From the NCBI GenBank assembly GCA_963677825.2, contig CAXXEF010000001.1, positions 992,001 through 1,056,000 on the forward strand: a stretch of DNA of 64,000 nt, read 5' to 3'. Of the stretch, positions 1-8,453 are shown piece after piece (within the stretch, counting starts at the first letter, position 1; every line of letters starts with the position of its first letter). Position numbers and translations under genes: made by a program. The notes under the pieces are model-generated. The model saw nothing but the letters and a program-made list of their open reading frames with translations, was not told the DNA's origin and did no database searches. The stretch comes from Sporobacter sp963677825 (GTDB lineage Bacteria; Bacillota; Clostridia; Oscillospirales; Oscillospiraceae).

Positions 1-686
1 TCGGCTGATGCCAGCCGCTGCGGTGGATTACCGAGAAAACGCGACACGGCCACATCCGGCTCGATGCCGATCACAGACATCTGCGGCCCCGTCATGCCGA
101 CGTCTGTAATGTAGCCTGTACCCTTTGGTAAAACGCACGCATCTGACGTCTGGACGTGCGTGTGTGTTCCCCAGATCGCCGAAACGCGCCCGTCGAGATA
201 AAACCCGAGCGCTTGCTTTTCGCTGGTCGCCTCGGCGTGAAAGTCTACTAGTGTGACGGCCGCTCTGGTTTGCTTGAGGATTCGATCGGCCTCAAAAAAC
301 GGACTGTCCGGGCCGAAATCCATCTGGCACCGGCCAATCAAGCTGATCACGCAGACAGATCCAAACGCCGCATCAAACACGCCCCAGCCGCGCCCGGGTG
401 TCTGCGGCGCAAAATTTGACGGACGCAGGATGTACGGGCATTCGTCGAGGTACGGCAGGATGTCGCGCTTATCCCACGTATGGTTGCCGAGCGTAATCAC
501 ATCCGCGCCGGCGGCGAAGATGTCCTCCGCATCGGTGTGTGTGAGACCCAGCACCGCCGCATTCTCACCATTGACGACGGTGAAGGCGATATCCTTTTCC
601 TTTTTAAGCAGCCGCAGCCGTCGGCTGAGCAGCTCGACGCCGGATCGGCCGGCGACGTCGCCGATCGCGAGAATGTTTACGCGCAT
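1..686 (-). CDS. YmdB/TIGR00282-family metallophosphoesterase (3' end cut by window edge)
   Basis: Reading the minus strand from the ATG at 686 gives MRVNILAIGDVAGRSGVELL, then NGENAA, GNHTWD and a later GTHTHVQTSD. This order of metal-binding motifs (GD, NGEN, GNHxWD, GTHTHVxT) is typical of the YmdB family of dinuclear-metal phosphoesterases, which hydrolyse cyclic nucleotides and influence RNA turnover and sporulation-related decisions in Bacillus. About 228 residues are visible and the frame runs off the left edge, so the last few dozen residues are missing. The ribosome site AAAGGAG (694-700) lies directly in front of the start. It follows the lipid kinase gene but is separated from it by an intrinsic terminator. 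Family assignment is secure; the substrate is inferred from the family only. Confidence 0.88.
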   Translation of the reverse strand, partial: MRVNILAIGDVAGRSGVELLSRRLRLLKKEKDIAFTVVNGENAAVLGLTHTDAEDIFAAGADVITLGNHTWDKRDILPYLDECPYILRPSNFAPQTPGRGWGVFDAAFGSVCVISLIGRCQMDFGPDSPFFEADRILKQTRAAVTLVDFHAEATSEKQALGFYLDGRVSAIWGTHTHVQTSDACVLPKGTGYITDVGMTGPQMSVIGIEPDVAVSRFLGNPPQRLASA

Positions 687-700
687 ACGCTGTCTCCTTT

Positions 701-730
701 AAAAAAGGTTCACGACCGACGCCGTGAACC
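701..730 (-). terminator. Intrinsic terminator between lipid kinase and ymdB-like gene
   Basis: On the minus strand an 8-bp stem (GGTTCACG paired with CGTGAACC, 707-730) is followed immediately by six T residues (701-706). The T run abuts the AAAGGAG ribosome site of the downstream phosphoesterase, so that gene is reached only by readthrough or from an unrecognised promoter. Confidence 0.75.
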
Positions 731-743
731 GAGGTGTTTTTTA

Positions 744-1628
744 TTAAATGATAATACGCAGCGCTTGCCGCCGGTTTTTAATCTCCAGGGCGCGGTGCAC
801 GCCGCCGTTCTCGCCGTCAAGCGTCCAGTTTACGTCTTCATCGAACGTAAATCGGACGTTTTTTGTATGCAGCAAAGAGACGTTTTCGCTATGGTAGGAA
901 TGGTTGAGGATACTCGAGATGATCTGACCGAGTTCACCTGTATTGACGGGATTTTTTACAAGGATGACCTCAAATAAGCCGTCGCACAGATCAACGTCCT
1001 CTCGATCCAGCCGGACAAATCCGGCGATCGACGTCGAGTTCGTCACGCCGCCGAATATATATTCACCCTCGAGCACCCCGCCGTCGTGCTCGATGATCGT
1101 ATGCTGCGGCTTGATGTCCTGCATGCTGGCAATCCCGCTGAACACGTATGCCAGGTGACCCAGCGCGCGCTTGGCGCTGCGCGTCGTCGTATATGATACG
1201 CCGGTAAACGCGCCGAACGCCGCAATATAAGTGAAAAAGCGCTCGTTATTAAACCACCCGATATCCAGCGGCATCGGATGCCCGTGTAAAACAGCCTTGG
1301 CGGCCACCCTCGGATCTCGTGGCAAGGAGAGCGTGCTGGCGACGTCGTTGGCCGTACCACGTGGAATAAATCCGAACGGCGGCGGATCGGCGATCTGCAT
1401 CAGGCCGGACGCTACGCCGCTGAGCGTACCGTCGCCGCCGACACATACGACGAGATCATAGCCCTCGGCCCTGTCTCTCGCAATCTGCTCGGGCGTCTGA
1501 TCTGTTGAGAACTGGACGGTAACGGTGTAGCCGTCGTCACAAAAATGGCCGACGATAATCCCAAGGGTATTCTTTGAAATACCCCTACCGGAATACGGAT
1601 TTACAATCAGCAAAAGGCTTTTTGACAC
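744..1628 (-). CDS. Diacylglycerol/lipid kinase, YegS/BmrU (DagK) family
   Basis: The 294-residue product begins SKSLLLIVNPYSGRG and carries the GGDGT nucleotide-binding signature (CVGGDGTLSGVASG) and a following PRGTANDVA block, the hallmarks of the diacylglycerol kinase catalytic domain. Family members phosphorylate diacylglycerol or related lipids with ATP at the inner membrane face, feeding phosphatidate back into phospholipid or lipoteichoic acid turnover. Translation starts at GTG (1626-1628) behind CAGGAG. It lies 32 bp after serA and probably belongs to the same transcript. Length is normal for the family. Exact lipid specificity cannot be read from the sequence. Confidence 0.9.
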   Translation of the reverse strand: MSKSLLLIVNPYSGRGISKNTLGIIVGHFCDDGYTVTVQFSTDQTPEQIARDRAEGYDLVVCVGGDGTLSGVASGLMQIADPPPFGFIPRGTANDVASTLSLPRDPRVAAKAVLHGHPMPLDIGWFNNERFFTYIAAFGAFTGVSYTTTRSAKRALGHLAYVFSGIASMQDIKPQHTIIEHDGGVLEGEYIFGGVTNSTSIAGFVRLDREDVDLCDGLFEVILVKNPVNTGELGQIISSILNHSYHSENVSLLHTKNVRFTFDEDVNWTLDGENGGVHRALEIKNRRQALRIII

Positions 1629-1660
1629 CGCTCAAGCTCCTGTATGGCGGTCACCCGTCA

Positions 1661-2827
1661 TCAGATTGTACGGACGCGGATGACGCCGTCGATGGCCATG
1701 ATTTTTTCGGTAATCCCTGCAGTCAGTTCGGGTACGTCGATAATCGTGTACGCCTGAACACGCCCACGTGTGCTGGCGTTGACCATGTTTTCAATGTTCA
1801 GGCTGAGCGCCGATACGGCACTGGTGATCTTGGCAATCATATCGGGCACATTCTTGTGAATGACGCAGATGCGCTTGTCGCCCGTGCGCGGCAGCGCCGC
1901 CGACGGCATATTGACTGAATTTACGATATTGCCGTTTTCGAGATAATCGATGACCTCGTGCACCGCCATGACGGCGCAATTGTCCTCGCTCTCCGGTGTT
2001 GACGCGCCCAGATGCGGAATGGCAACGATTTTATCCACATTTGCCGTTTTCTCATTCGGGAAGTCGGTAACGTAGCAGGCGACCTTACCGTTATCAATGG
2101 CCTCGATGATATCGTCGTCGCAAACAAGCTCGGCGCGGGCAAGGTTGACAATACGCACGCCGTTTTTCATTTGTGCAAGACTGCACGAATTGATGAGGTG
2201 ATGCGTCGACTCAAGGTGCGGCACATGGATGGTGATATAGTCGCAGTGCTTATAGACCGTTTCGAGGTCTTTGGCGTTGATAATGTTGTTGGAGATGCGC
2301 CAGGCTGCGTCGACCGACAGGTACGGATCGAAGCCGTAGACGGTCATGCCGAGCATCGTCGCATCCTGCGCGATGCGCGCACCGACGGCGCCCAGACCGA
2401 TAACGCCGAGCGTCTTGCCGTACAGTTCCGGCCCGACGAATTGGCTCTTGCCCTTTTCGACAAGCGCAGCGACCTTGTCGCCCTCGCCGGCAATGCTTTT
2501 AACCCATTCAATACCGCCGGCGATGTCGCGCGAGGATAAGAGCAGCGAGCACAGCACCAGTTCCTTGACAGCTTCGGCGTTGGCGCCGGGCGTGTTGAAT
2601 ACGACAATGCCGTTTTCACCGCATTTGTCGACGGGAATATTATTCGTACCGGCGCCGGCACGCGCGATGCATAGAAGCTCGGGGTTAAATTCCATGTCGT
2701 GCAGCTTGGCCGAACGGACGAGAATGGCGTCCGGGTTTTCAACTTCGTCGGAAACCTTATAACGTGATTTGTCGAAATTCTGCAAACCGACGTGGGAAAT
2801 ACTGTTGAGTGTCTGAATGTTATACAT
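1661..2827 (-). CDS. serA: D-3-phosphoglycerate dehydrogenase (short form with ACT domain)
   Basis: Catalyses NAD-dependent oxidation of 3-phosphoglycerate to 3-phosphohydroxypyruvate, the first step of serine synthesis. The 388-residue protein has the 2-hydroxyacid dehydrogenase catalytic domain with a Rossmann NAD motif (GKTLGVIGLGAVGARIA), the arginine region NLARAELV and the histidine region HLGASTPESEDN, followed by a C-terminal ACT domain (about residues 315-388), the usual site for serine feedback. I place the start at MYNIQTLNS (2827) because it has a clean AAAGGAAGA ribosome site; a longer reading to 2860 would overlap serC. It follows serC by 13 bp, so the two pathway enzymes are co-transcribed. 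Confidence 0.94.
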   Translation of the reverse strand: MYNIQTLNSISHVGLQNFDKSRYKVSDEVENPDAILVRSAKLHDMEFNPELLCIARAGAGTNNIPVDKCGENGIVVFNTPGANAEAVKELVLCSLLLSSRDIAGGIEWVKSIAGEGDKVAALVEKGKSQFVGPELYGKTLGVIGLGAVGARIAQDATMLGMTVYGFDPYLSVDAAWRISNNIINAKDLETVYKHCDYITIHVPHLESTHHLINSCSLAQMKNGVRIVNLARAELVCDDDIIEAIDNGKVACYVTDFPNEKTANVDKIVAIPHLGASTPESEDNCAVMAVHEVIDYLENGNIVNSVNMPSAALPRTGDKRICVIHKNVPDMIAKITSAVSALSLNIENMVNASTRGRVQAYTIIDVPELTAGITEKIMAIDGVIRVRTI

Positions 2828-2840
2828 AACGCGTCTTCCT

Positions 2841-3929
2841 TTATTTATGATTGGCTTCAAACTGCTTCATGAAATCGACAAGCGCCTTGACACCTTCAGC
2901 CGGCATCGCGTTGTAGATCGACGCGCGCATACCGCCGACGAGGCGATGGCCCTTGAGGTTTTCAAAGCCGGCCGCTGTCGACGCTTTGATGAACGCCGCA
3001 TCTAAATCAGCATCGCCGGTTCGGAACGTCACGTTCATGTCGCTGCGGGCTTCTTTTTGCGCATGTCCCTTGAACAGCGCGCTCTCGTCGAGGTAATCAT
3101 ACAGCAGCTTGGCTTTATCGGCTTTGATTTTTTCAATAGCCTCGACGCCACCCAGCGCCAGCAGCCACTTGAACACCAGCCCAAGCATGTAAATCGTATA
3201 GCACGGCGGCGTATTGACCATGGAGTCGCCGTCCATCATCTTTTGATAGCTCAAGAGCTTGGGCGTACAGGCCAGTTCCTTTCCTGCAAGCGCTTTGTCG
3301 ACAATGACGACCGCCACGCCCGCTGGGCCCATGTTCTTCTGTGCGCCGGCGTAGATGATGCCGTATTTCGATACGTCGACAGGCCTGGACAGAATGTTGG
3401 AGGACATATCACACACGAGCGGCACACTGCCGGTCTCCGGCACGTACTGCCACTCCGTACCGAAGATGGTGTTGTTGGCGCAATAATGCACGTACGATGC
3501 GTCCGCGGACAGTGTCAACTCGTTCTGAGCGGGAATGCGCGCGTGGTTGTCCGACTCGGTCGAGCCGGCCAGAACAGTCTGGCCGTATTTAGCGGCTTCC
3601 TTCATCGCGTTATTCGAGAAGTTGCCGGTCACAATGTAATCCGCCTTGCCGGTCACGCCGATGAGGTTCATCGCGACGGCGGAGAACTGCATCGTCGCGC
3701 CGCCGGGCACGAAAAGGATCTCGTGCGTATCCGGTACATTCAGCAGCTTTTTTAAGTCGGCCTTTGTTTCGTCAAAGATGGCAATGTACGCTTTACTCCG
3801 GTGGCTCATTTCCGCCACCGACATGCCGGTGCCGTGATAATTGGTCATCTCCGATGCAGCCTGCTCTAGGACGGTTAGCGGCAAGGTTGACGGACCTGCT
3901 GAAAAATTATAGATTCTCTCATTGAACAT
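2841..3929 (-). CDS. serC: Phosphoserine aminotransferase
   Basis: Transfers the amino group of glutamate to 3-phosphohydroxypyruvate to make phosphoserine; PLP enzyme of the class V aminotransferase fold. The 362-residue protein starts MFNERIYNFSAGPSTLP, the family's invariant opening, and contains the PLP-lysine segment IYAGAQKNMGPAGV and the C-terminal HRLVGGMRASIYNAM motif that recognises the phosphate. It is the first gene of the serC-serA unit, with a well-formed promoter about 160 bp upstream. No serB is seen in the window. Assignment is very secure. Confidence 0.96.
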   Translation of the reverse strand: MFNERIYNFSAGPSTLPLTVLEQAASEMTNYHGTGMSVAEMSHRSKAYIAIFDETKADLKKLLNVPDTHEILFVPGGATMQFSAVAMNLIGVTGKADYIVTGNFSNNAMKEAAKYGQTVLAGSTESDNHARIPAQNELTLSADASYVHYCANNTIFGTEWQYVPETGSVPLVCDMSSNILSRPVDVSKYGIIYAGAQKNMGPAGVAVVIVDKALAGKELACTPKLLSYQKMMDGDSMVNTPPCYTIYMLGLVFKWLLALGGVEAIEKIKADKAKLLYDYLDESALFKGHAQKEARSDMNVTFRTGDADLDAAFIKASTAAGFENLKGHRLVGGMRASIYNAMPAEGVKALVDFMKQFEANHK

Positions 3930-4092
3930 GTAAGTAGCACCAGCCTTTTCGGTTTGCTTATTTTATATTGAGTTTGCCTATTGAATTAATTAATACCCGG
4001 CGGTTGAACGGCTGTTTCAAGCCGTGGCGTGCGCCGTCATTCTTTTTCGGACGCCGTTTAGACCTGCTGAAAACGTTATCCGAGCATCGGAC

Positions 4093-4121
4093 ATTATATT
4101 ATAGCGGTATAACGATGTCAA
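4093..4121 (-). promoter_or_regulatory. Sigma-70-type promoter for serC-serA
   Basis: Minus strand reads TTGACA (4116-4121), a 17-bp spacer, then TATAAT (4093-4098): both hexamers match consensus. The -35 overlaps the mtaB stop region. The leader between here and serC (about 3930-4085) is roughly 150 nt; I looked for a T-box (TGGNACCGCG) or another recognisable riboswitch in it and did not see one. Confidence 0.88.
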
Positions 4122-4122
4122 A

Positions 4123-5435
4123 TTATGACGCAACGATTTCACCGATCAGCACACACGCGTCCGCACTCGTGATTCTCACCGTCTGAACGGTACCGCGCAG
4201 TCCCGTGCCGCGAACACGAACTTGGACGTAATTTTGCGCGCGCCCCGTTGAAAATCCATCTGACTCGGTTTCAAATAATACGCGCTGTATCGTACCGACG
4301 CAGCCCTTGGCAAACAGGTGTTCCATCTCCTCGGCGACAAGACCGGCTTGACGCGCACGCGCCTTCTTCACAGCTTTATCGAGCTGATCGGGCATTGTGG
4401 CCGCCGGTGTACCGGGACGGATCGAATACGGGAAAATGTGCATCGACGAAAACGCGCATTTACGGATAAACGCGAGCGTTTGGGAAAACTCTTCGTCCGT
4501 CTCGCCGGGAAAGCCGACGATTAAATCGGCCGTCAGGCCGCAACCGGGAAAAGCGTCGCGTAATGCGGCGACGGACGTGTCAAAACGCGCGGTGGTGTAG
4601 CGCCGATTCATGCGCTCAAGCGTTGCGTCGCATCCGCTTTGCAGCGACAAATGGAAGTGCGCACATATATTCCCGAACGATTGGAGCGCCGCACAGAACT
4701 CACGCGTCACAGCGCGCGGCTCGAGCGAGCCGAGACGGATGCGCACATCCGGCGCAGACTCGGACACGGCGCGAATGGCGTCGATGAGGCCCGGCGCACC
4801 GTCAAGGTCGGCGCCGTAGGAGGCGATCTCGATGCCCGTGGCGACGATTTCTTTAAACCCCTGCGCCTGCAGCGCCGACGCCTCGGCACGGATCGCGTCG
4901 AGCGGGAGCGAGCGTACGCGTCCGCGCGCGTACGGGATGATGCAGTATGCACAGAAATTGCGGCAGCCGTCCTGAATTTTAAGCATCGCACGCGTGCGGC
5001 CCGACACACTGCCAGACGGCAGCGGCTCGAAGGCCCGGCGCGAAAACGGATCGTCGATTTCAATTGCGGACGCTTGGCCGCCAAGCGCCTGCTCCAGCGC
5101 GTTGGCAAAGCCGTGCCTGTCGGCGCTGCCGGCGACGAGGTCGGCACCAAGTGCCGCCGCGTCGTCGGGGCTCAGCTGCGAAAAGCAGCCGCAGACGGCC
5201 ACGAGCGCGTCCGGCTCAAGCTTTTGCAAGCGTCGGATCGCCTGGCGCGATTTCCGCACGCTTTCGGCCGTCACGGCACACGTATTGATGACGACAGCGT
5301 CACAGCCGTCTCCGGCGCGGGCGAGCGTATGTCCGCGTCCTTGTAAAATCGTCTGCAGCGCCTGTGTTTCAAACTGATTGACCTTGCAGCCCAGTGTCTC
5401 AAAGTAAATACGCGTTTCCCCCGCCCCCTTGCCAT
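4123..5435 (-). CDS. mtaB: tRNA (N6-threonylcarbamoyladenosine 37) methylthiotransferase MtaB, with a disrupted start
   Basis: Radical SAM methylthiotransferase that converts t6A37 to ms2t6A37 in tRNAs reading ANN codons. Visible are the N-terminal UPF0004 cluster cysteines (YFETLGCKVNQFET, INTCAVT, VAVCGCFSQ), the radical SAM CxxxCxxC in DGCRNFCAYCIIPYARG and a C-terminal TRAM-like region. The reading frame carrying these motifs is open from 5439 but has no ATG, GTG or TTG before YFETLGCK. An ATG at 5433-5435 in the neighbouring frame would join it if one extra G were present in the GGGGGCGGGGG tract (5417-5427), giving the expected start MARGAGETRIYFETLGCK. Either this is a homopolymer miscall, a genuine frameshift, or initiation at ATT (5407-5409). 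All catalytic residues are intact. Confidence 0.88.
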
Positions 5436-5458
5436 GCTTTCATTATAAAGTATATAAT
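5429..5458 (+). promoter_or_regulatory. Promoter for the cysteine desulfurase gene
   Basis: TTGCCA (5429-5434), an 18-bp spacer and a perfect TATAAT (5453-5458), about 60 bp upstream of the gene start. It overlaps the start region of the divergent mtaB gene. On the opposite strand TTGCTC, 17 bp, TATTAT is a possible mtaB promoter in the same interval. Confidence 0.7.
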
Positions 5459-5520
5459 ACAATATCGGCTCCATACGAGCAATGGATAACTTCACATACA
5501 ACCGCGAAGGATTGACACTT

Positions 5521-6657
5521 ATGACCGTCTATTTTGACAACGCCTCCACAACGCAGGTGCGCGACGACGTCGTGCACGCCATGACGTCTGCGCTGCGCGA
5601 GACATACGGCAACCCGTCCTCCACACATACAATGGGCCGCGCGGCCAAATCAATGCTCGACGACGCGCGGCAAACCGTCGCCTCGGCACTTGGCGCAACG
5701 CCGGAGGAAGTCTACTTCACGTCCGGCGGCACAGAGGCCGACAATTGGGCACTCTTGGGCGCGGCCGAAGCGCTGCCGAAGAATCGGCGGCACATGATCA
5801 CCTCGTCGGCAGAGCACGCGGCGGTCTTAAAGTCGGCAGAGGCGCTTGAAAAATTCGGCTGGCGCGTGACGTATCTCACGCCCGACGAAAACGGACGCAT
5901 CACGCTCCAATCCTTCGCCGACGCACTGACCGACGAGACGGCGTTTGCCTCCCTCATGCTTGTGAGCAACGAGACGGGTGCCGTCAATCCGATTGGCGAG
6001 ATGGTACGCGAGACGAAGCGCCGGCGGCTCGACGTGCTGTTTCACACCGACGCCGTGCAGGGCTTCATGAAGCTGCCGTTCACCGTCAAATCGCTCGGCG
6101 TCGGCCTTATGACAGTCAGCGGGCACAAAATACACGGTCCGAAAGGCGTCGGGGCGCTGTACGCCGCCAAGGGCGTGCGTCTGCGTCCGATGCTTTACGG
6201 CGGCACGCAGGAGCGCTCAAAGCGCCCCGGTACGGAGGCGATGCCCGCCATCGCCGGCTTCTCCGAAGCCGTCCGCGGCGCTGTCGGCAGCCGCGGCGCG
6301 GCGCTCGAGGTTGTCCGCGCTCTATACGAGCAGGCCGCCGACGAGCTGCGCGTAAAAGTCCCGGGCGCGCGCGTCCTGTCACCGGGTGACAGCCCGTATA
6401 TCCTCAGTATTTCCCTGCCCGGCTACAAAAGCGAAGTGCTCATGAACTGCCTTGAAGCCGACGGCATCTGTGTTTCAAAAAGCTCCGCGTGTAAAAAAGG
6501 CGCGCGCAGCCATGTGCTTGAAGCGATGAACCTTCCCAATGACGTGATCGACGGCGCGCTGCGCATCGGCTTCAGCCGATATTCGACAGCGGCAGAAGTG
6601 TCGTATTTTATAGACAAGCTTGCTGAAGCGGCCGGACGTTTACGCCGGGCACGCTAA
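5521..6657 (+). CDS. Cysteine desulfurase (NifS/IscS-type, class V aminotransferase)
   Basis: Removes sulfur from cysteine as an enzyme-bound persulfide for Fe-S cluster and thio-cofactor assembly. The 378-residue protein starts MTVYFDNASTTQVRDDV and holds SGGTEADNWA, the AEHAAV histidine, the PLP lysine in TVSGHKIHGPKG (Lys203) and the persulfide cysteine in KSSACKKGA (Cys324). The start at 5521 is chosen because the family always opens with the YFDNAST segment. An upstream in-frame ATG at 5482 would add 13 residues. No iscU-like scaffold follows. The divergent neighbour MtaB is an Fe-S enzyme that uses sulfur, a sensible but unproven link. Confidence 0.93.
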   Translation: MTVYFDNASTTQVRDDVVHAMTSALRETYGNPSSTHTMGRAAKSMLDDARQTVASALGATPEEVYFTSGGTEADNWALLGAAEALPKNRRHMITSSAEHAAVLKSAEALEKFGWRVTYLTPDENGRITLQSFADALTDETAFASLMLVSNETGAVNPIGEMVRETKRRRLDVLFHTDAVQGFMKLPFTVKSLGVGLMTVSGHKIHGPKGVGALYAAKGVRLRPMLYGGTQERSKRPGTEAMPAIAGFSEAVRGAVGSRGAALEVVRALYEQAADELRVKVPGARVLSPGDSPYILSISLPGYKSEVLMNCLEADGICVSKSSACKKGARSHVLEAMNLPNDVIDGALRIGFSRYSTAAEVSYFIDKLAEAAGRLRRAR

Positions 6658-6702
6658 GCCTCTTATAATCTGGTAATTTTTTCATTACCTGCCATAATGG
6701 TG

Positions 6703-6731
6703 TTGATTTGACAAGCCCGACACCGTATAAT
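6703..6731 (+). promoter_or_regulatory. Promoter for the SLH/trypsin-like protein gene
   Basis: TTGATT (6703-6708), 17 bp, TATAAT (6726-6731), ending about 60 bp before the start codon, which has AGGAG at 6781-6785. Confidence 0.7.
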
Positions 6732-6790
6732 CTAAGATGAACTAAAGCCTTGAGCGCGCCGCAGGCGCGTTTAAATACGGAGGAGCATAC

Positions 6791-8395
6791 ATGAAGCGAT
6801 TGATTGCGGCGGTTCTCGCCGTTATAACGGCATTGGCATTGACCGTCACAGCACAAGCGGCCGGCGGCTCACTCGAGCATTTCACCGTCCAGCGTACATA
6901 TACAAACGGTCAATACACCGATGTGCCCACTGCTTCATGGTATGCCATGTATGTACAAGCCGACTATGAATTCGGCCTTATCAATGGTGTTTCGGCCTCT
7001 CGCTTCGCGCCGAACAGCAGCTTAACCGTAGCCGAAGCCGTCAAGCTTGCCGCCTGCCTGCACCGCCAGTATTACACCGGTTCCATGACGTTTAGCGCCG
7101 CCGAGCCGTGGTATACGCCGTATATCGATTACGCGTTGCAACACGGCATTGTGGACAGCGCGCCGGTCGATCCGACCGCACCCGTTACACGGGCGGCTTT
7201 TGCCGAGCTGATTACCGCCGCTCTGCCGAGCGACGCGCTCGGCACTGTCAACACCATCGCAAACAACGGCGTGCCCGATGTAATGCTGTCCGACAGCTTC
7301 GGTGCGTCGGTCTATGCGCTTTACCGTGCCGGTGTCCTGACCGGCTGCAACAGCGCCGGCGCTTTCCGTCCATACGCAACGCTGACGCGTGCTGAAGCCG
7401 CCGCCGTCGTCGCCAGAGCCGCAGATCCGGCATTCAGAAAGCACTTCACCCTGCCTGCCGTCCTGAACACGGCGCAGCTGTTCGAGGCAGCCTCACCGGC
7501 TGTGTTTTATCTGGAGATGTTCAGCGACTCCGGGAGTCTACTTGGCATTGGCAGCGGATTTTTCATCACGCGAGACGGTCTGGCCGTCACCTGCTACCAC
7601 ACGATCGCCGGCGCGGCGTCGGCAACGGCCACGATGGCCGACGGCACCGTGTATGACGTCACCGGCGTGCGCGGATTCGACGTGACAAACGATCTCGCGC
7701 TCATCGAGATTGACGATGCGGGCTTTTCATACCTAACCCTCGGTGACGCGGCGTCACTGACGCCCGGCACACCGATCTGCGTGATCGGCAGCCCGTTCGG
7801 ACTTATCAACTCCATGTCGACAGGGCTCATATCCAACACGACACAAATCATTGAGGACGTGCCGTATCTCCAGATCTCGGCCCCCATTTCTCTCGGGACC
7901 GGCGGCGGCCCCGTCCTTGATATGTATGGTCGAGTCGTCGGTGTTACATGCCTGTCGGTATCCAGCAGCCAGACGCTCAATTTTGCCATACCGTCGGATC
8001 GTATTAACGACATAGAAGTGCTTCAGCTGATGTCGTTTGAACTGTTCAATGCCGTCAGTTCCGGCACGTCAGCTTACTACTTGAATCATTTCCCCGTGCC
8101 CAATTACGGCACCTATCTTGATATCCCGCTGTTCGACTCGTATTATGACGATCAGACAGGCGACCAAACCTATTATTACGACCAGAACGACATTACTTAT
8201 GAATACGACATCGCCGTCCTAGGCTACTATAACGCGCTGCGCAGAAGCGGCTTCGAGCAGCAAGACACCTATGTCAGCAGCGGCGGATACGACGTGACCG
8301 TCTGGTATTGCGCCGAATATGACGTAACGGTCCACTTTGGCGCGACGCTTCATAACGACGTGCTGTGCCGCTTCGTAACCATCCTCGGCAGCTGA
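6791..8395 (+). CDS. Secreted SLH-domain protein with a trypsin-like (HtrA/S1C) domain lacking the catalytic serine
   Basis: The 534-residue protein has a Sec signal peptide (MKRLIAAVLAVITALALTVT, cleavage after AQA), three S-layer homology modules (about residues 42-95, 106-147, 160-213) that would anchor it to cell-wall polysaccharide, then a chymotrypsin-fold domain (about 228-400). Within that domain the histidine (VTCYHTIAGA, His270) and aspartate (TNDLALIEID, Asp301) of the catalytic triad are kept, but the GNSGGP serine loop reads ISLGTGGGPVLD, with Gly371 (codon 7901-7903) where serine belongs. It is therefore predicted to be non-proteolytic, possibly a binding or scaffolding protein. 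The last 130 residues, rich in Tyr and Asp, match nothing I recognise. It precedes a lipoprotein gene on the same strand. Confidence 0.85.
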   Translation: MKRLIAAVLAVITALALTVTAQAAGGSLEHFTVQRTYTNGQYTDVPTASWYAMYVQADYEFGLINGVSASRFAPNSSLTVAEAVKLAACLHRQYYTGSMTFSAAEPWYTPYIDYALQHGIVDSAPVDPTAPVTRAAFAELITAALPSDALGTVNTIANNGVPDVMLSDSFGASVYALYRAGVLTGCNSAGAFRPYATLTRAEAAAVVARAADPAFRKHFTLPAVLNTAQLFEAASPAVFYLEMFSDSGSLLGIGSGFFITRDGLAVTCYHTIAGAASATATMADGTVYDVTGVRGFDVTNDLALIEIDDAGFSYLTLGDAASLTPGTPICVIGSPFGLINSMSTGLISNTTQIIEDVPYLQISAPISLGTGGGPVLDMYGRVVGVTCLSVSSSQTLNFAIPSDRINDIEVLQLMSFELFNAVSSGTSAYYLNHFPVPNYGTYLDIPLFDSYYDDQTGDQTYYYDQNDITYEYDIAVLGYYNALRRSGFEQQDTYVSSGGYDVTVWYCAEYDVTVHFGATLHNDVLCRFVTILGS

Positions 8396-8453
8396 GCCGA
8401 ATGATCCCGCGCCCGTCACCCCGACAGATTCACACACCAGCAAGGAGGAAGAA

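Noticed and set aside
3930..4092. T-box or other riboswitch in the serC leader
   Set aside because: No T-box core (TGGNACCGCG) or other conserved block was found; only a plain promoter and leader.
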